A stretch of 64,000 nucleotides of DNA from Gorsachius magnificus (taxonomy: Eukaryota; Chordata; Aves; Pelecaniformes; Ardeidae), in NCBI GenBank assembly GCA_034008185.1, contig CM067081.1, forward strand, positions 81,178,765 through 81,242,764, in the 5' to 3' direction. Within the stretch, counting starts at the first letter, position 1, and every line of letters begins with the position of its first letter. Shown here one piece after another: positions 53,114 to 64,000 of the stretch. The notes below the pieces were generated by a model, which saw only the letters and a list, made by a program, of their open reading frames with translations, had not been told where the DNA came from and made no database searches. The translations under genes and the position numbers were made by a program.

Positions 53114-55327
53114 GTACAGTACTGACTTTACAAGTGCATCCCTTCTGTTCTTTCCCAGTGACTGAATTCCTCTACCATTTGCCAAACCCATAGCAAACCA
53201 TCGCAGAAGTCGTCTTCCCCAGCCCTTGTTTCCTCACACTCCAAACATGTTTGAATTGTGCTAGTTTTCTAGTCCTGTGTTTCCTTAGTGGTGCATCATA
53301 GAAAAGTAATTGTCTCATAATAGATAAACATTTTTGCTGAATTGATGCCTAGGAGATCTACTGAATTTGCCTGAATAGGTATTTGTAGTTTTCCAAGCTG
53401 GTATCAATACCATTAGAGGTGAGCTGTGAGGGGAAAAAAACCCTTTGATGCTCTATGCGGCTTAACACCGGAATGATTTTTTTCCATACCTGAACGGAAG
53501 TTTGGGGTCCTTGGAGTACGCAAGGACCATCTGGAGCCCAGCATCGCATGGCTGAGCAGAAGCTTTTGCACTTGTTTGCACTGAGAGTATTTGGGCTCCT
53601 CCACTGACTGTCTGAATTTCATACCAGTACTAAGAAAGAAGAACACAGTGGTGCTCTGCTTAACTGTTTCTCTTTTGTCACGCTGGGAAGAGTAGGCTTT
53701 TGTTTATGGAAACAATTACTTCTTTTTTTAGTGACAGTAATGATGCTACACTTCTTAGTGAAATTACAGCTTCCCTGTAGAATTATTTATTCTCCTTTTG
53801 TAGTCCTGCATGCAGAGTTTGGAAAGGCAATTCCTCATTGAATTCATCAGATCTTCCTGACTGTACTGAAAAAAGCTGTGTACTCAAATTTGACATGTTT
53901 TGAAGATAGTGGGTTTATAATGAGCTTTAGTTTTGGTCTATAAACCCAGTGACTGTCTGATAACCCAGATTTATAAAAAGGGGGAATGAGTAAAAAAAAT
54001 GTAGAACTGCCTTTAGAGTTCAAGCTGAAAATAGGGAACACTTTCCCAGTTTAGCAAATTACTTTGTAAACTTAGACAAATTACTTAACCTTGCAGTAAT
54101 AAACTTCATAAATACATAAGTGAAATAGGTAAGTGCATTAAAAAAAAACCCTCAAGAACTAAGGTCCTGTAAGCCTTTGTTTCAGACTGTGGCTTGGAAG
54201 GATGGGATTTGTCTCACCTTATACCTTGTTTAAATTTTAAATTACTCTTCCCCCAAGATGAGCCAAAGAGAAGGGCAGGATGAAGGTCCTGCTTCCTTCC
54301 TGGGCAACTGAGAGGGTCAAGGCAAATGGCCTGTGCTTGGCATTTGCTCACTGAAACAGAGGTAGCTGAATTCCACCCAGAAGGCTTATTTAACATTGGG
54401 GAAAAAGAATGCACTTATTTCAAGAGTGCCGAGAGGTGTTAGAAACAGCAGGTCCTTGGAAGGAAGTGCAAGCTGCTGTTACTCATTCCTGACCAGAGGG
54501 AAGGGGCAGAGGGGTGTAGAGCAGTTCTGCAGAAAGGTTTGCAAGGTACAGAGCTCTAATAACTCATTGTTGTACTTCTTAGAAGGGATCTCTTCAGTTA
54601 CACGAGCATGTACATTTGGAGGTGATGGCCATCTGGGGACTTTGAATTGCTGAACTATTTTTGAGGTGTATTCTTTAAAAAACAAACCACCAACCCCGCA
54701 CCCCACCCCCCAAAAAAACCTCAAACCCCTGCATACCTGAGGTGCCAAACATTTCAAGAGCTGAAGCAGAACTTGGCTGAAATTAAAATTATTAGTTATA
54801 TCAGTCTTACTAACTTGTATGAAACAATGTACATGGCTTTATTCCTTCCTGTCATTAACTCTTTTCTTCCCACCTCCTTCCATAAGCACATACCTGTAGT
54901 AAAACCTTGTCAAAGCCCTACAGTACTGTTGACATGTTGTAAAAGAGACCGAAATCTCAGTATTAGCTTTAACTCTTAAAGCTCTGGATACGTGTCAGGT
55001 ACTTTAAAATTTGTTCACCTGTCTCCACTCCTCATAAAAACCACCCCACTCCCCAAATAAATAAAATAAAACCCAAAAAAATGAAACACCCAAGCACAGA
55101 CCTTGGAGAATATTGGGGTTTCACTGCATCTCAAGCATTTTAAAGGAATGCTGGTGTCTTTTCAAAACTGGCATGCATGTAGAAAGTTGTCTCATTTGCT
55201 GTCATTTAAAGTCATCATGCCTCTGTCCTACCTGTATAGCATTTGACTGCTGCCCTGGTGCATTTTTTTGCTGCATGTCACCTTACATTGCATTAAACTA
55301 GTACACTCTAACTCTTTTCGTTTTCAG

Positions 55328-55459
55328 GAGAAGTGACCTAGCCTGCAGGCCTCACTCCTGGCACGCAACCAAATTTACAGAAAGTCAACCTGAGACAGCC
55401 ACGTCACACCTTTCCTCATCCAGTGCCTGCACTTCCTGGCACTCACGCTACCATGCAAG
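55328..55459 (+). CDS. SHROOM2: SHROOM2 exon 3: linker after the PDZ domain
   Basis: This 132-nt exon follows CTTTTCGTTTTCAG and ends at AG|GTGAGT, phase 2 in and 2 out. With the split arginine from exon 2 it reads [17 protein letters not shown], then a Ser/Thr-rich stretch, and ends SWHSRYHA with a split serine completed by exon 4. The [10 protein letters not shown] block matches human SHROOM2 from memory. SHROOM3 has a related RPHSWHTTK block but an additional segment before it. No fold is predicted; it joins the PDZ domain to the long disordered central region. Its length is a multiple of three, so skipping it would keep the frame. Confidence 0.95.
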
Positions 55460-58400
55460 GTGAGTCTCTGTTTAAGTTACACGCATTGCGCTCCAACAGC
55501 GAGACAATAATATTGTAGGTCATGACATTGAGCGGTTTTTAAAAACAACGAATGCAGAACGGTTGTATTATGCAGCTTTAGCATTGCCTGTCCTTTCAGT
55601 GCGTGAAGGGGGAGCATGGGAAGTTTGACATATGGATTTCAGAAACAGTGTGTGATATGTGCGTGTGACTGAAAGGTAAGAAACTAGCTTTAAAGGCGCT
55701 CAAGAGGTTATGTTTCTTGCTCTGCATTTCCTTTGTGTCCACTGGTAAAATCCTAAACCTTTGTAAGTGAAAAGAAACCATCAAAATTAACATACTTAAA
55801 GTGAAATAGGAAAGGGAGAACAAATTGAAAAATACTGTTCTGAAAAAGCCTTTTCCTGAAGGGAGGGTGCAGAATGCTTTCCTGTTGGACTTTAAGGTAT
55901 TACTGGCTTTATTAGTTAAACTGTCTTTCTGTAATCTGATCTTCCCTACCGCTGTCTCTTGCTTCTGTAGAGACGTAATAAGACCAATCATTTTCAGTCC
56001 CTGTTTAAAGCACCTTAATTTTTGTTAGGTCTCATTCAGCACTAGGGGAGAAAGGCTGGCACTCACACAGTTTTAGTTGTGAAACTTTTAGATAATGCCT
56101 GTTTGTGTCTGGTTACAGGTTCTTGTTTGTTTCCTGCTCATAGGTGACATTATTCAGAATTTTCATACGTTTGTTTTGTTTTGTTTCTTTTGTCGCCTTT
56201 TTCTTCTCCGTTCCTTTTGGGACATAGTTAATGCTTAGCATTTAAAAAAAAAAAAAAGTCTGGTACACAATCCCAGTTTGGAAAGGAGGATTGTGTTTTC
56301 TATACTTACTGCTGTACATTCTTCGTCATTACTTCTTGATACTAATTTATTGTGGTAGGTAAAACAGAAGAACATTCATACTTTAAGACCTTATTTTATT
56401 TTTCATGTCACTTTTACAATTATGTTTACATCCTTTGTTTTCTCTAGAAGCTCCCTGCTGTTCTTAAAATAGCTTGCTATCTGCCCTTGAATAAAGTATG
56501 AATGTTAACATTTAGACAGAAGGGGGTTTTTGAATGTATTTTGTAATACTTCATTAGCAGAAATTTTAGCACATTATCTTTCTCAAATCCTTGATTATAA
56601 TTGCTGCTGTTTTACACTGATTTAGATTGTATTCAAATTTCATGTAGATGGGCTGAATTAGATTTATAGATTTGAAGACAGTAAAAGTCCTTGTACATAG
56701 AAAGAAAATCCAGAAATTTCTAAAAACTTCATATAGAGAGTTCCTGGTTACAATGCTAACTTGAGAGTATTTCTCCTTTTGTTCTACAGTCTTCTGACGG
56801 AGCTGTAGGTCAGTGTATGCTTCCTATTCTTCCTGATGGTTGTCCTTGTACCTTGTGAAAGTAAAATACTACGAGACACATATCTCAGAAGTGTGATTTG
56901 ATAGGAGCTGGGCGAACCACAATATTTAAAAAAGAAAAAAAATATTAATTTGGTTTGAGTACAGTTTGAATGAGCTTTGGGTGGGAAATTGTGGGTGTAA
57001 AGGAAAATGGGAGGGGGATAGAGCAAACCTCTACCCCTGCATATCAGAAATAGCAGCGACTGCTGGTAGACATCAGTATTAATAAAAAGGGCAAATTCTG
57101 CTTTCTCAGATGCTGCTGAAAAGTGTAGTGCCTTTAGCACAGTCTAATACCAGGGTTCCCAGGGCACTGCCATCCTGAACCTCTTGGCTGCCTGTGCTGC
57201 CTGCTTGAGAGGTGATGTATTTGGGAGACCTGTCAGTGTTGGTGCCTGTTGCCTAAGACAGTTTCAGTGGCAGAGCTGACTTCAGACTGCGGCTGCTGGA
57301 GGCCCAGCATTCCCAGAGTGCCAGCCCAAGGATTTATGTACTTTGAAGATCCCAGTTGCAGAGGGGGGTTCTTTGGGCTCGCTTGTCTGCAGAGAGAGAA
57401 GGTGAGCAGCTTCAGAGATTCCCCGCTGTCGAAGTACAATTCACAAAACCAAGAAGCACCTTACAGTCTAAGTCAAGCACCAAACTGAACTGGACACGCA
57501 GCAATCAGTAGCTGAAAACAGCAGTATGCATGGAGAGAATATAAATAGCCCCAGGAGCGTATATTTCTAGCCAAAGTATCCCATCCTTGGGCTACTTCTG
57601 GAATTTCTTGTCCTTCCTTGAGCTAAGCATCTGAGATTGGATTCACAACCTAAAATCTCTTCTGAATATGCCTGCCTGCATTCTCTCTGTGAGTGTGAAA
57701 ACTAAGTCACTTGTAAAACATGGAGAATTCCATCAAGAGGAGAGATGCTTTTGCTCTCTTCCAAGCAGGATATACCTGGATTTTGTGTGTTGGGGGGTGG
57801 AGTGCAGCTGATCAAAACAACCCACTGAAAATTGTCCTTACTACCTAGGTAGATGCTGGATTAAGCTACGGGTGATTTGATTTGATTTGGGTTTGGGGAG
57901 TTTCTTTGGTTTGTTTTGGTGGAAGTTTTTTTGCCAGCCTACTGAATTCGGACCTTTGAGAAGGTGCATGAAGCTAGAGGGATGACAGACAGACCAGAGG
58001 AGGCTGTGCCAGTGTAGATAGGAGAGAGGGTAGTTCTGGAGCACAGCTTTCCACATCCACCACTATATGTGTATTTTTTTATCATGTGACTTTAATTCAA
58101 AAACTGTAAGCAATTTTGGGAGCACTAGGCCAGGTCTAGGTGCCTCTCATGTAAGGCTAGAGAGTTAGACCTTGGAAGCTTTTGGTGCCTTAATTTCCCT
58201 CTGTGAGTCCTCTGCTGTCTTTTTCACAGAAGTCATACCTTGACAACGTGGATGCAGGCTTTTTTCCTAGCTCACCCTAGACTAAGGCTGAGTGAAATTT
58301 TCTGGGAGGTATGGATATGAACTGTCTTAAGTTTCTGAACGTTTAGACTGTGCATTTTTTCCAGTAGGATATACTATAACAGAGGGCCCTTTTTTTTTTT

Positions 58401-60737
58401 TTTTTTTTTTTTTTTGTGCCCGAGGCTATGCAGTTGAAACCAACAACCTCTTCTAATTCATTCTGGCTTTACAGGTGTGGGTGTGAGGCAAGTATGCTTT
58501 GAGAAGGCTGCCTTAACTGAGTTTTCGGGGCAATTAGGGTCAGGTACATCTGGTAATCCCATGCAGTCTGCATGTGGTCTGGTTTGCTGAGGTGATGTCA
58601 TTGGACCAGAAGCAGAAACCCATGCCCCAGGGTTGGAGGGATTGGGGGGTGTGGTGTGTGTGGTTATTGGTCAAAGTGGCCAAGGATGGTGTTTGTAGAT
58701 TATTCCTGGACTTTACCTGCCAGGCTTTGACCAGCAGTGTAGGTGCTTTTGTGAATACACTCTAAAAAAGGCATTGAGAGAAGGATATCCTGGGATGCCA
58801 GGCTTGGGCAGAGTAATGGCTTTTGGACTCTCTTCTGTGTCAGGGTTTGTGGGAGGATTGCCCTGCAGGCCATGCTTTGCAGTAACACATCATCAGAAAC
58901 TTCCCTGTCCTTTCTTTGAAACTTTTGCTGCATCTGCTGCGTTTCCATTAGGCATTTCCTAGCAGGGTTTTGACCTCTTAGGCTGATGATCTCTGCTTCA
59001 CATTTGATACCAGCAGCAGATCTACATGAAACTTGTGAATTGTCAATTGAGGCTTTCCCACACGAGTGTCATCTGTATTTTAATCGATGCCATTGTATCT
59101 CCTTAGTGCTGAGAAGAGGAAAAAATATCAGCAATTCATAGCAGTATCTGGCTTACATTCTTCATTAACAAAGGAGATCCTAATAATGACCAAGACACTT
59201 TTTACATGAACCCCAGTATCTGCCTAAGAGGACAATTAAGACCTTTTTAAGTATTCAGTAAAAGAATGAAAGAACAAAAAACCCACAAGATGAGGCCAGT
59301 GCTAGTGTATCTTCCTAATAAAATGTTTTTAGAAAATAAGCACAAAGTATACCTTCTCCTATTTCATGTAAATTGCTTTTGACCATGTTGTATAAAAAAA
59401 GTTACAAAGGCTATAGTAATAGAGGTGGGGAAAAGCAATTCTTGTGTTAATACTGAATTCTAAAGAACTGTTTAGTTGACCTTTGCAATATATTTGACAG
59501 AAAAAAAGATCTATATCACTCCTTGTATTTTTTGTGTGAACTAATCTAATTTCACTGCTAGCTTTCACAGGTTCCTTTACTGCGCAAGATTTGATAGATG
59601 TTTCATATAATTATAGCTACAGGGAAGTGGAATAATTCTGGGATTTCTACCAAGGGGCTTTGCATGCAAGGACAAGAATTTGAATTTGGTATATGAAAGC
59701 AGGAGGGGCTGCCAGTGAAGTTCAAACAGGGAGATGTGATGAGAATAATTGGAAAGACTATCGTCTCGGCATCAGTGTGTTGGATTGACAGGAGGTGGGT
59801 TCTGTGAAAGATACAGAAGTAAGAAAACAGAACTAAACTGATTGGGTAGGAAAACAACAGAAGCAGCAAGATTTTGAAATAGTGTCCTAAGCAAATGATC
59901 CAGAGAAAGTACAGTGTCTTTCTATGATGTTTCTATAGAGGAAAGAGTGGCAGAGAGGAACTGGTGGCAGTAATGATTCTCGAAGGAAGGTCAGCAGTTT
60001 AGTTTTGCCCATGCAGAGCTTGCATTGCTCTGGCATCTCTTCCTAATGTTTTCCTATCAGTGTTGTGGAACTGGGTGCAATCGAATGACCTTGTAAGGCT
60101 GTCGACTTGAGAGTAGTTTGAAACCACATTGGCAGTGTGCATGTGGAGGCTCAGAACTAAAATGGTGGCATTTGAGACAAATGTGTTTAGTGAACCTCTT
60201 TAGAAATGAAAATATTGAATGAATGGGCAGATTTGGATAAGCAGGACAAGGGGATAACTTTATGGGCTGAAGAAGTTTAGAAGATGAACAGGGAAGTACA
60301 TGAGTTTAATAGCTGGAAGAACCGGGGTGCCTGGAAAATAAGCTGAAAAATAAGTTGCTGTTTGTCCTGGGAGAGAGGGAGGTAATGGAGCTCAAACTAA
60401 ATTTGTCTGAAAGTACAGCCAGCAAAATCAACAATTTGCAGAGGGAGAGGGGAGCCTTCAAGGAGACAAATGTGTGTTACAGGTAAGCTTACAAAGGGAA
60501 GTTGAGTTAGTTATTAAGGTTTCAAACTTTGAATCAGTGGCAGAGTATAAAGATAAAGCCCTGACTTTGTGTTCAAGCTTCCAATTTTACTAGATGGCTT
60601 GTCCTGATTAAGTGCTATGCAGATGGATCTTAACCAATGTTAGTAAAATTGGTGGCTATATATTTATAATTACGTTGTGTCATTGTTTTTCAACTAGTAT
60701 ATTTATGCTGAGGCTTTTTGTTTGTTTCCTACCATAG
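55460..60737 (+). other. SHROOM2: Intron 3 of SHROOM2
   Basis: A 5.3-kb intron bounded by GTGAGT and CTACCATAG. No exon, RNA gene or dated repeat was recognised. It contains a T26 run at 58390-58415 (listed separately) and several short A/T runs. The small open frames here are isolated and resemble nothing known. Confidence 0.85.
58390..58415 (-). repeat. T26 homopolymer, possible retroposon tail on the minus strand
   Basis: Twenty-six consecutive T residues on the + strand, the longest homopolymer I saw in the window. Read on the minus strand it is a poly(A) run following about 80 bases of mixed sequence (58416-58500), as in the tail of a retroposed RNA. No flanking direct repeat was identified, so a simple expanded homopolymer is equally likely. 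Confidence 0.6.
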
Positions 60738-63387
60738 TTGTTCTTCTCATGACCTGTCAAGCTCGTGGGATCAGTCAAGTCTACATCGCACTTCTGACCA
60801 GTTCAGCTCTTTGGGAAGCATGGACAGCTGGGACCACTCTCCACAAGTAGCGCAGTACGGAAGACTTTCTTCTGCAAGGTCTAATAGTAGCATTGATCAT
60901 CTAGGGAGCCAAAGTAAGCGGGATTCAGCCTATGGGTCTTTCTCCACAAGTTCTAGCACCCCTGACCACACTCTATCCAATGCAGACACTTCTTCGACAG
61001 AGAACATGCTATACAAAGTAGGCCACTGGGAGACTGCTAAGCATGGAAACAAGTCTGGCCAGTTCTTGAATGACAACAGTGGAATAGAGGACAAATCTGG
61101 GTATTTGCCAGCTCCCATCCAATACGAGAACAACAAAAGTCCTAAAATAGAGGAACAGCCCAATGACAAGCTCACTAGCTCTGGAAGATCCAGTTTTGGA
61201 CCTGTCTGGTATGTTCCTGATAAAAAGAAGTCTTCATCTCCTCCCCCCCCACCTCCACCTCTTCGTAGTGACAGCTTTGCTGCTACCAAAGGCCATGAGA
61301 AAGCCCATGGCCCTGTGTACTCAGAGGGTGCCAGCATGCAGCACTTTACAGCCCTGAACCGCTCTCAGCCCAGGAGTGACTGGAACTTGGAAACTGTGGA
61401 GCAGCAGCGGCGGCCCTCCAGAGCATGTGACAGGAGGGTCAACAGCTCAAACTATAAATCTGATCTCAGTTCAGAACACGCTTTTTCTTCGACTGGTGAA
61501 AGGTACAATAGTAACGCAGGAACTGTGAACAAACTGCAGTCGTCCTTGTCCAGCACTGATGTTCGGTTTGCACAGCCCACTTACAGTTACCACCACCAGC
61601 ACCAGTACAGTGATGAAAGCACTTTTTTTCACAACGCAAGAACCTTAGCTGCGCCTAAAGATCAGCAACATTATCTGTCCTATAGTGGCATTCAGGAGTT
61701 ACCTGCAGATCATTTTCATGGCTACGGTCCAAACCACGCTAGTCTGCTCAACACTTCCTCTTCTTCGAACAGTGCTGCTGAACAGAAGGTGGACAACACT
61801 GGACAGAGTCGCTATTATTGCGTGACGGCAAAACAGCCTGCTCAGGGAAGCTCAAAGCCACTACAACTCAAGGATGACAGCTGGAAACCTGCAGTGGGGA
61901 CTGATGCATCGCTTGGACCTCACGAAAATCCTGCAGTTGTCACAATGGTCCAAAAACCAAAATATTATCTACCTCAACAATCTGTTGAATCTTCCCTGAA
62001 AGGGTGTGAGAACAGTAGTCATTACCCAGCAGACAGAGAGGGAGATGTTAGGTGTGCTGTAGTAGAAGAAGCTAAAAAACCCAATCATACTGAAAAATCT
62101 GGACAAAAGAAAAACTTTGAGAGCAGCTCTGAGGAAAGTGAAGCTAGGTACCGTCAGCAGGAGTATGTAAAGGGCTGCGTCCTTACCGCTGAAAACAGAT
62201 CTGCTCAGAAAGATTTTAGGTGGGGGAAAGATGAGAGTAGCAAGATTTCTCCTCAGAAGACCCCAATGTTGCACTCTTTAGCTCAGGAAGGGAAAAAACA
62301 GTCTGACAACAGCCCAGAAACAGTAACGGAGAGACAGGCCCCATTTGACACTCACTTGTCTAAACAGGCACGAAGGAGCGATCGTTTTGCAACAACCCTG
62401 AGAAATGAGATCCAAATGAGAAGAGCGAAGCTGCAGAAAAGTAGAAGCACTGCTACATTAGTAGGGTCCTCCGAAACAGAGGAGTGCAATGAGACCTGGA
62501 AGCCAGATTCAGCAGAAAATGTCAACGCCTCCCCAGACACTAACTTTACCAGCACCTACAAAGATCACCTCAAGGAAGCCCAGGCCAGGGTTCTGAGGGC
62601 AACGTCCTTCAAACGGCGGGACTTAGAGCCCAGCCCCGCTGAATATCTCCCCAGGTCACCCGAGCAGAAAACTGGTAGTTACAACTCTTCATTGTTGGCT
62701 TTGGTTTCTGAAGATGTGTCTGGATTCCTCGAGGCTACACAAGCTAAACCGAACCCTACAGGGAGTGGCACTCATCACGTTTCTCGCATCGGAGCCAGGA
62801 AGAGGTTCACAACAGAGCAAAAACTGAAGTCTTACTCTGAACCAGAGAAGATGAATGAGGTGGGAATGTCGGAGGATGAGTGCCGTGCTCACTGCTGTCC
62901 AAATACGTCTGAAGAAGCCCTGGGCTCGTTTGCAGACAGGTGGAAGTTTTTTGAAGAAACAAGTAAGCCGGTGCATAGGAAATTGGCACCGAAAGCAACT
63001 CCCCACGGTCTAGCTGAAGGACAGCCTGAGAGGCCAGATAGGAAAGCTCATGGTGGACAAGAGGGAGAGGAGTTGTGGTATGAGAGAAGAGGTCGGGCAG
63101 CCTCTGATGGACTTGAAACTGCACATGCTTCAAAAGGTAACATCCACCATAGTGGCAGCAATAAGGCTGCCGATAGGACTGTGAAATCAGAACAGCCCCA
63201 GCGCCTGGGAACCTTTGCAGAGTATCAGGCATCGTGGAAGGAGCAGCGGAAACTGATAGAGCCAAGGAGCTCAGGAAGGTACCATTCAGCTGATAATATC
63301 CTTGATGCAGGCCACGAACAACATGAGAAACCCCAGTACACCCATGAGAGGTCTAGATCATCCCCTTCTACTGATTTCTATAAACAG
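60738..63387 (+). CDS. SHROOM2: SHROOM2 exon 4: large central exon with ASD1 actin-binding region
   Basis: 2650 nt: one base completes the serine codon split with exon 3, then 883 codons run to CAG|GTACAA (phase 0 out). The upstream in-frame bases belong to the intron, since TACCATAG is the acceptor. In order: a serine-rich start (SCSSHDLSSSWDQ); KRDSAYGSFSTSSSTPDH (60916-60969); FGPVWYVPDKKK (61195-61230), followed by seven prolines (61240-61260), a possible Ena/VASP- or SH3-type ligand; a poorly conserved Ser/Gln-rich middle; RFATTLRNEIQMRRAKLQ (62383-62436); ASD1 (62554-62865); FADRWKFFEETSKP (62929-62970); FAEYQASWKEQRK (63214-63252); RSSGRYHSADNILD (63265-63306); and RSRSSPSTDFYKQ at the 3' end. 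These blocks match SHROOM2 from memory. The region is mostly disordered and binds F-actin. ASD2, which binds Rho kinase, is encoded downstream. Confidence 0.97.
62554..62865 (+). other. SHROOM2: ASD1 (Apx/Shroom domain 1) coding region
   Basis: About 104 codons within exon 4. It opens TYKDHLKEAQARVLRATSF with the basic KRRDL just after, and closes with RFTTEQKLKSYSEPEKMNEVG-type sequence (split here as RFTTEQKLK and SYSEPEKMNEVG). These two blocks delimit ASD1 in vertebrate Shroom proteins and are shared with SHROOM3 in diverged form. In the family, ASD1 targets the protein to F-actin. In SHROOM2 this supports cortical and junctional actin association. The spacer between the blocks is variable. 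Confidence 0.85.
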
Positions 63388-64000
63388 GTACAATTGTCTT
63401 TCACATTATCCTTTAAATTGCCCGTGGCGGGGAGGGGCAGGAGAGTGGTGGAGGGGAAAAGAGATAATTTTTATGAAAATTTCCAGTTTAGGAACACAAT
63501 GTAGTATGGTGTTCACCTGTTGTCAACAAGGGAATAATTGTTACAGGTAGCTTTCTTAAGTAAAATAAGATCAAAGTTTGAATTGCACGGGAATTGTGTG
63601 TAGCAAAGAGCAATTGGATCAAGTAATTTCTTGTGTGTTGTAGCCAGATGGAAGAAAACAACCTGGTGGTTTTGGTAATATCCTATTTTTTACAGCAGAG
63701 GTATAGGAGGATCAAAGCAGTCTTCACCCAGAGTTATTTCTTCATTGGTGTGTCTGCCTTCCCCATTTTAAGGCTTTCAGTTATCTGAACTATGAAGAAA
63801 AATGTTCCAAAGGGAAATAATATCTAATTTTGTCCAGTTTTGTTAATGGTCTAACAATTTTCCATGGATTTCCTCTTCAAAACTTGCTTGATGCAAAAGC
63901 TACATAGGAAAAAAATTCTGCCTAATAAACTTTAGAGATTAAAAATACGCCTGTTAATGTTAAAGCTACACTACAGCCTAGTGTTTCATTTTATGCCAGT
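63388..64000 (+). other. SHROOM2: Start of intron 4 of SHROOM2
   Basis: Begins with GTACAA directly after the phase-0 end of exon 4. The exon reading frame stays open for 38 codons into this intron, to a TAG at 63502-63504. An AATAAA lies at 63924-63929, followed within about 60 bases by T-rich sequence. The next SHROOM2 exon is beyond the window. No other feature is visible. Confidence 0.85.
63924..63929 (+). terminator. SHROOM2: Candidate intronic polyadenylation signal
   Basis: A canonical AATAAA hexamer about 420 bases after the stop that follows read-through of exon 4, with a T-rich stretch about 45-60 bases downstream. Used in vivo, it would end a transcript encoding PDZ plus ASD1 without ASD2. 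The hexamer is common in AT-rich DNA, so on its own it is weak evidence. Confidence 0.2.

Larger units (their letters stand above)
26202..55327 (+). other. SHROOM2: Intron 2 of SHROOM2
   Basis: A 29-kb intron bounded by GTAGGC and TTTTCAG. No conserved coding exon was found in it. This agrees with mammalian SHROOM2, where, from memory, the PDZ exon joins directly to the exon starting RSEL. Notable contents are listed separately: a weak tRNA-SINE relic near 32.4 kb, a GC-rich patch with long minus-strand open frames at 31.4-32.3 kb, a CpG island at 40.2-40.7 kb, candidate alternative exons at 39512-39550, 40416-40465 and 53009-53113, and small repeats at 43.2, 48.4, 48.5 and 49.6 kb. G+C-richer patches without further structure occur near 34.7-35.0 and 37.2-37.5 kb. 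The remainder is AT-rich, with ordinary homopolymer runs such as A runs at 52851-52873. Confidence 0.85.
1..64000 (+). other. SHROOM2: SHROOM2 gene, internal part (exons 2-4 and introns)
   Basis: The whole window lies within one + strand transcription unit. The three exons recognised here join in frame (phases 0-2, 2-2, 2-0) to give 978 uninterrupted codons that match SHROOM2/APXL in order and content. SHROOM2 is a cytoplasmic F-actin-binding scaffold. Family knowledge places it at cortical actin and cell junctions, where it recruits Rho kinase through its C-terminal ASD2 domain to activate myosin II. Published work links it to endothelial and epithelial contractility, melanosome placement in retinal pigment epithelium, and binding to ZO-1 and myosin VIIa. 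The start codon exon and the ASD2 exons are outside the window. SHROOM3 was considered and rejected because its region after the PDZ has an additional segment and different central blocks. Confidence 0.93.

Noticed and set aside
60930..63265. Minus-strand and shifted-frame open frames over exon 4
   Set aside because: Shadows of the SHROOM2 coding frame; their composition mirrors the sense codons, for example a glycine run opposite the proline run.
26050..63387. Assignment to SHROOM3 instead of SHROOM2
   Set aside because: The first impression was SHROOM3. SHROOM3 carries an additional segment between the PDZ exon and the RPHSWH block and different central sequences. The direct exon 2 to exon 3 join and the FGPVWYVPDKKK, FADRWKFFEETSKP and FAEYQASWKEQRK blocks fit SHROOM2.

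Overview
This is a 64 kb vertebrate, probably avian, genomic window lying inside one gene, SHROOM2 (also called APXL), transcribed on the + strand. It carries three protein-coding exons separated by long introns. They use consensus AG/GT splice sites and compatible codon phases: 26050-26201 (second half of the PDZ domain, phase 0 in, phase 2 out), 55328-55459 (short linker exon, 2 in, 2 out) and 60738-63387 (large central exon with the ASD1 actin-binding region, 2 in, 0 out). Joined, they give 2934 nt, or 978 codons, with no stop. The first exon (start codon and the carboxylate-binding loop of the PDZ domain) lies upstream of base 1. The later exons, including the ASD2/Rho-kinase-binding domain, lie downstream of base 64000. 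The protein matches SHROOM2 rather than SHROOM3: exon 2 joins directly to the linker exon, and the central exon has SHROOM2-type FGPVWYVPDKKK, FADRWKFFEETSKP and FAEYQASWKEQRK blocks.

A bird or another sauropsid is suggested by fairly compact introns, the absence of recognisable Alu, L1 or rodent B elements, and one clear and one weak relic of tRNA-derived SINEs of the kind spread through amniotes. I found no CR1 LINE 3' end, no LTR element, no retroviral gene, no RNA gene and no CRISPR. The species cannot be named from this.

Layout: 1-26049 is the 3' part of intron 1, with a CpG-rich patch near 9 kb, a tRNA-SINE relic near 12.7 kb and an AT-rich cluster of homeodomain-type sites near 15.6 kb. 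26050-26201 is exon 2. 26202-55327 is intron 2 (29 kb), with a CpG island at 40.2-40.7 kb. That island contains a short ATG-started open segment ending in a splice donor of the right phase to enter exon 3, so it is a candidate promoter and first exon for a PDZ-less form. The same intron has two phase-compatible candidate alternative exons, at 39.5 kb and 53.0 kb. 55328-55459 is exon 3, 55460-60737 intron 3, 60738-63387 exon 4 and 63388-64000 the start of intron 4. The reading frame of exon 4 runs 38 codons into intron 4, and a canonical poly(A) signal lies about 0.4 kb beyond that stop.

Nearly all other open reading frames in the window are short, unconserved chance frames in intron DNA, or shadows of exon 4. 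The items reported as candidate isoform features are inferences from splice motifs, phase and CpG content. Transcript data would settle them.
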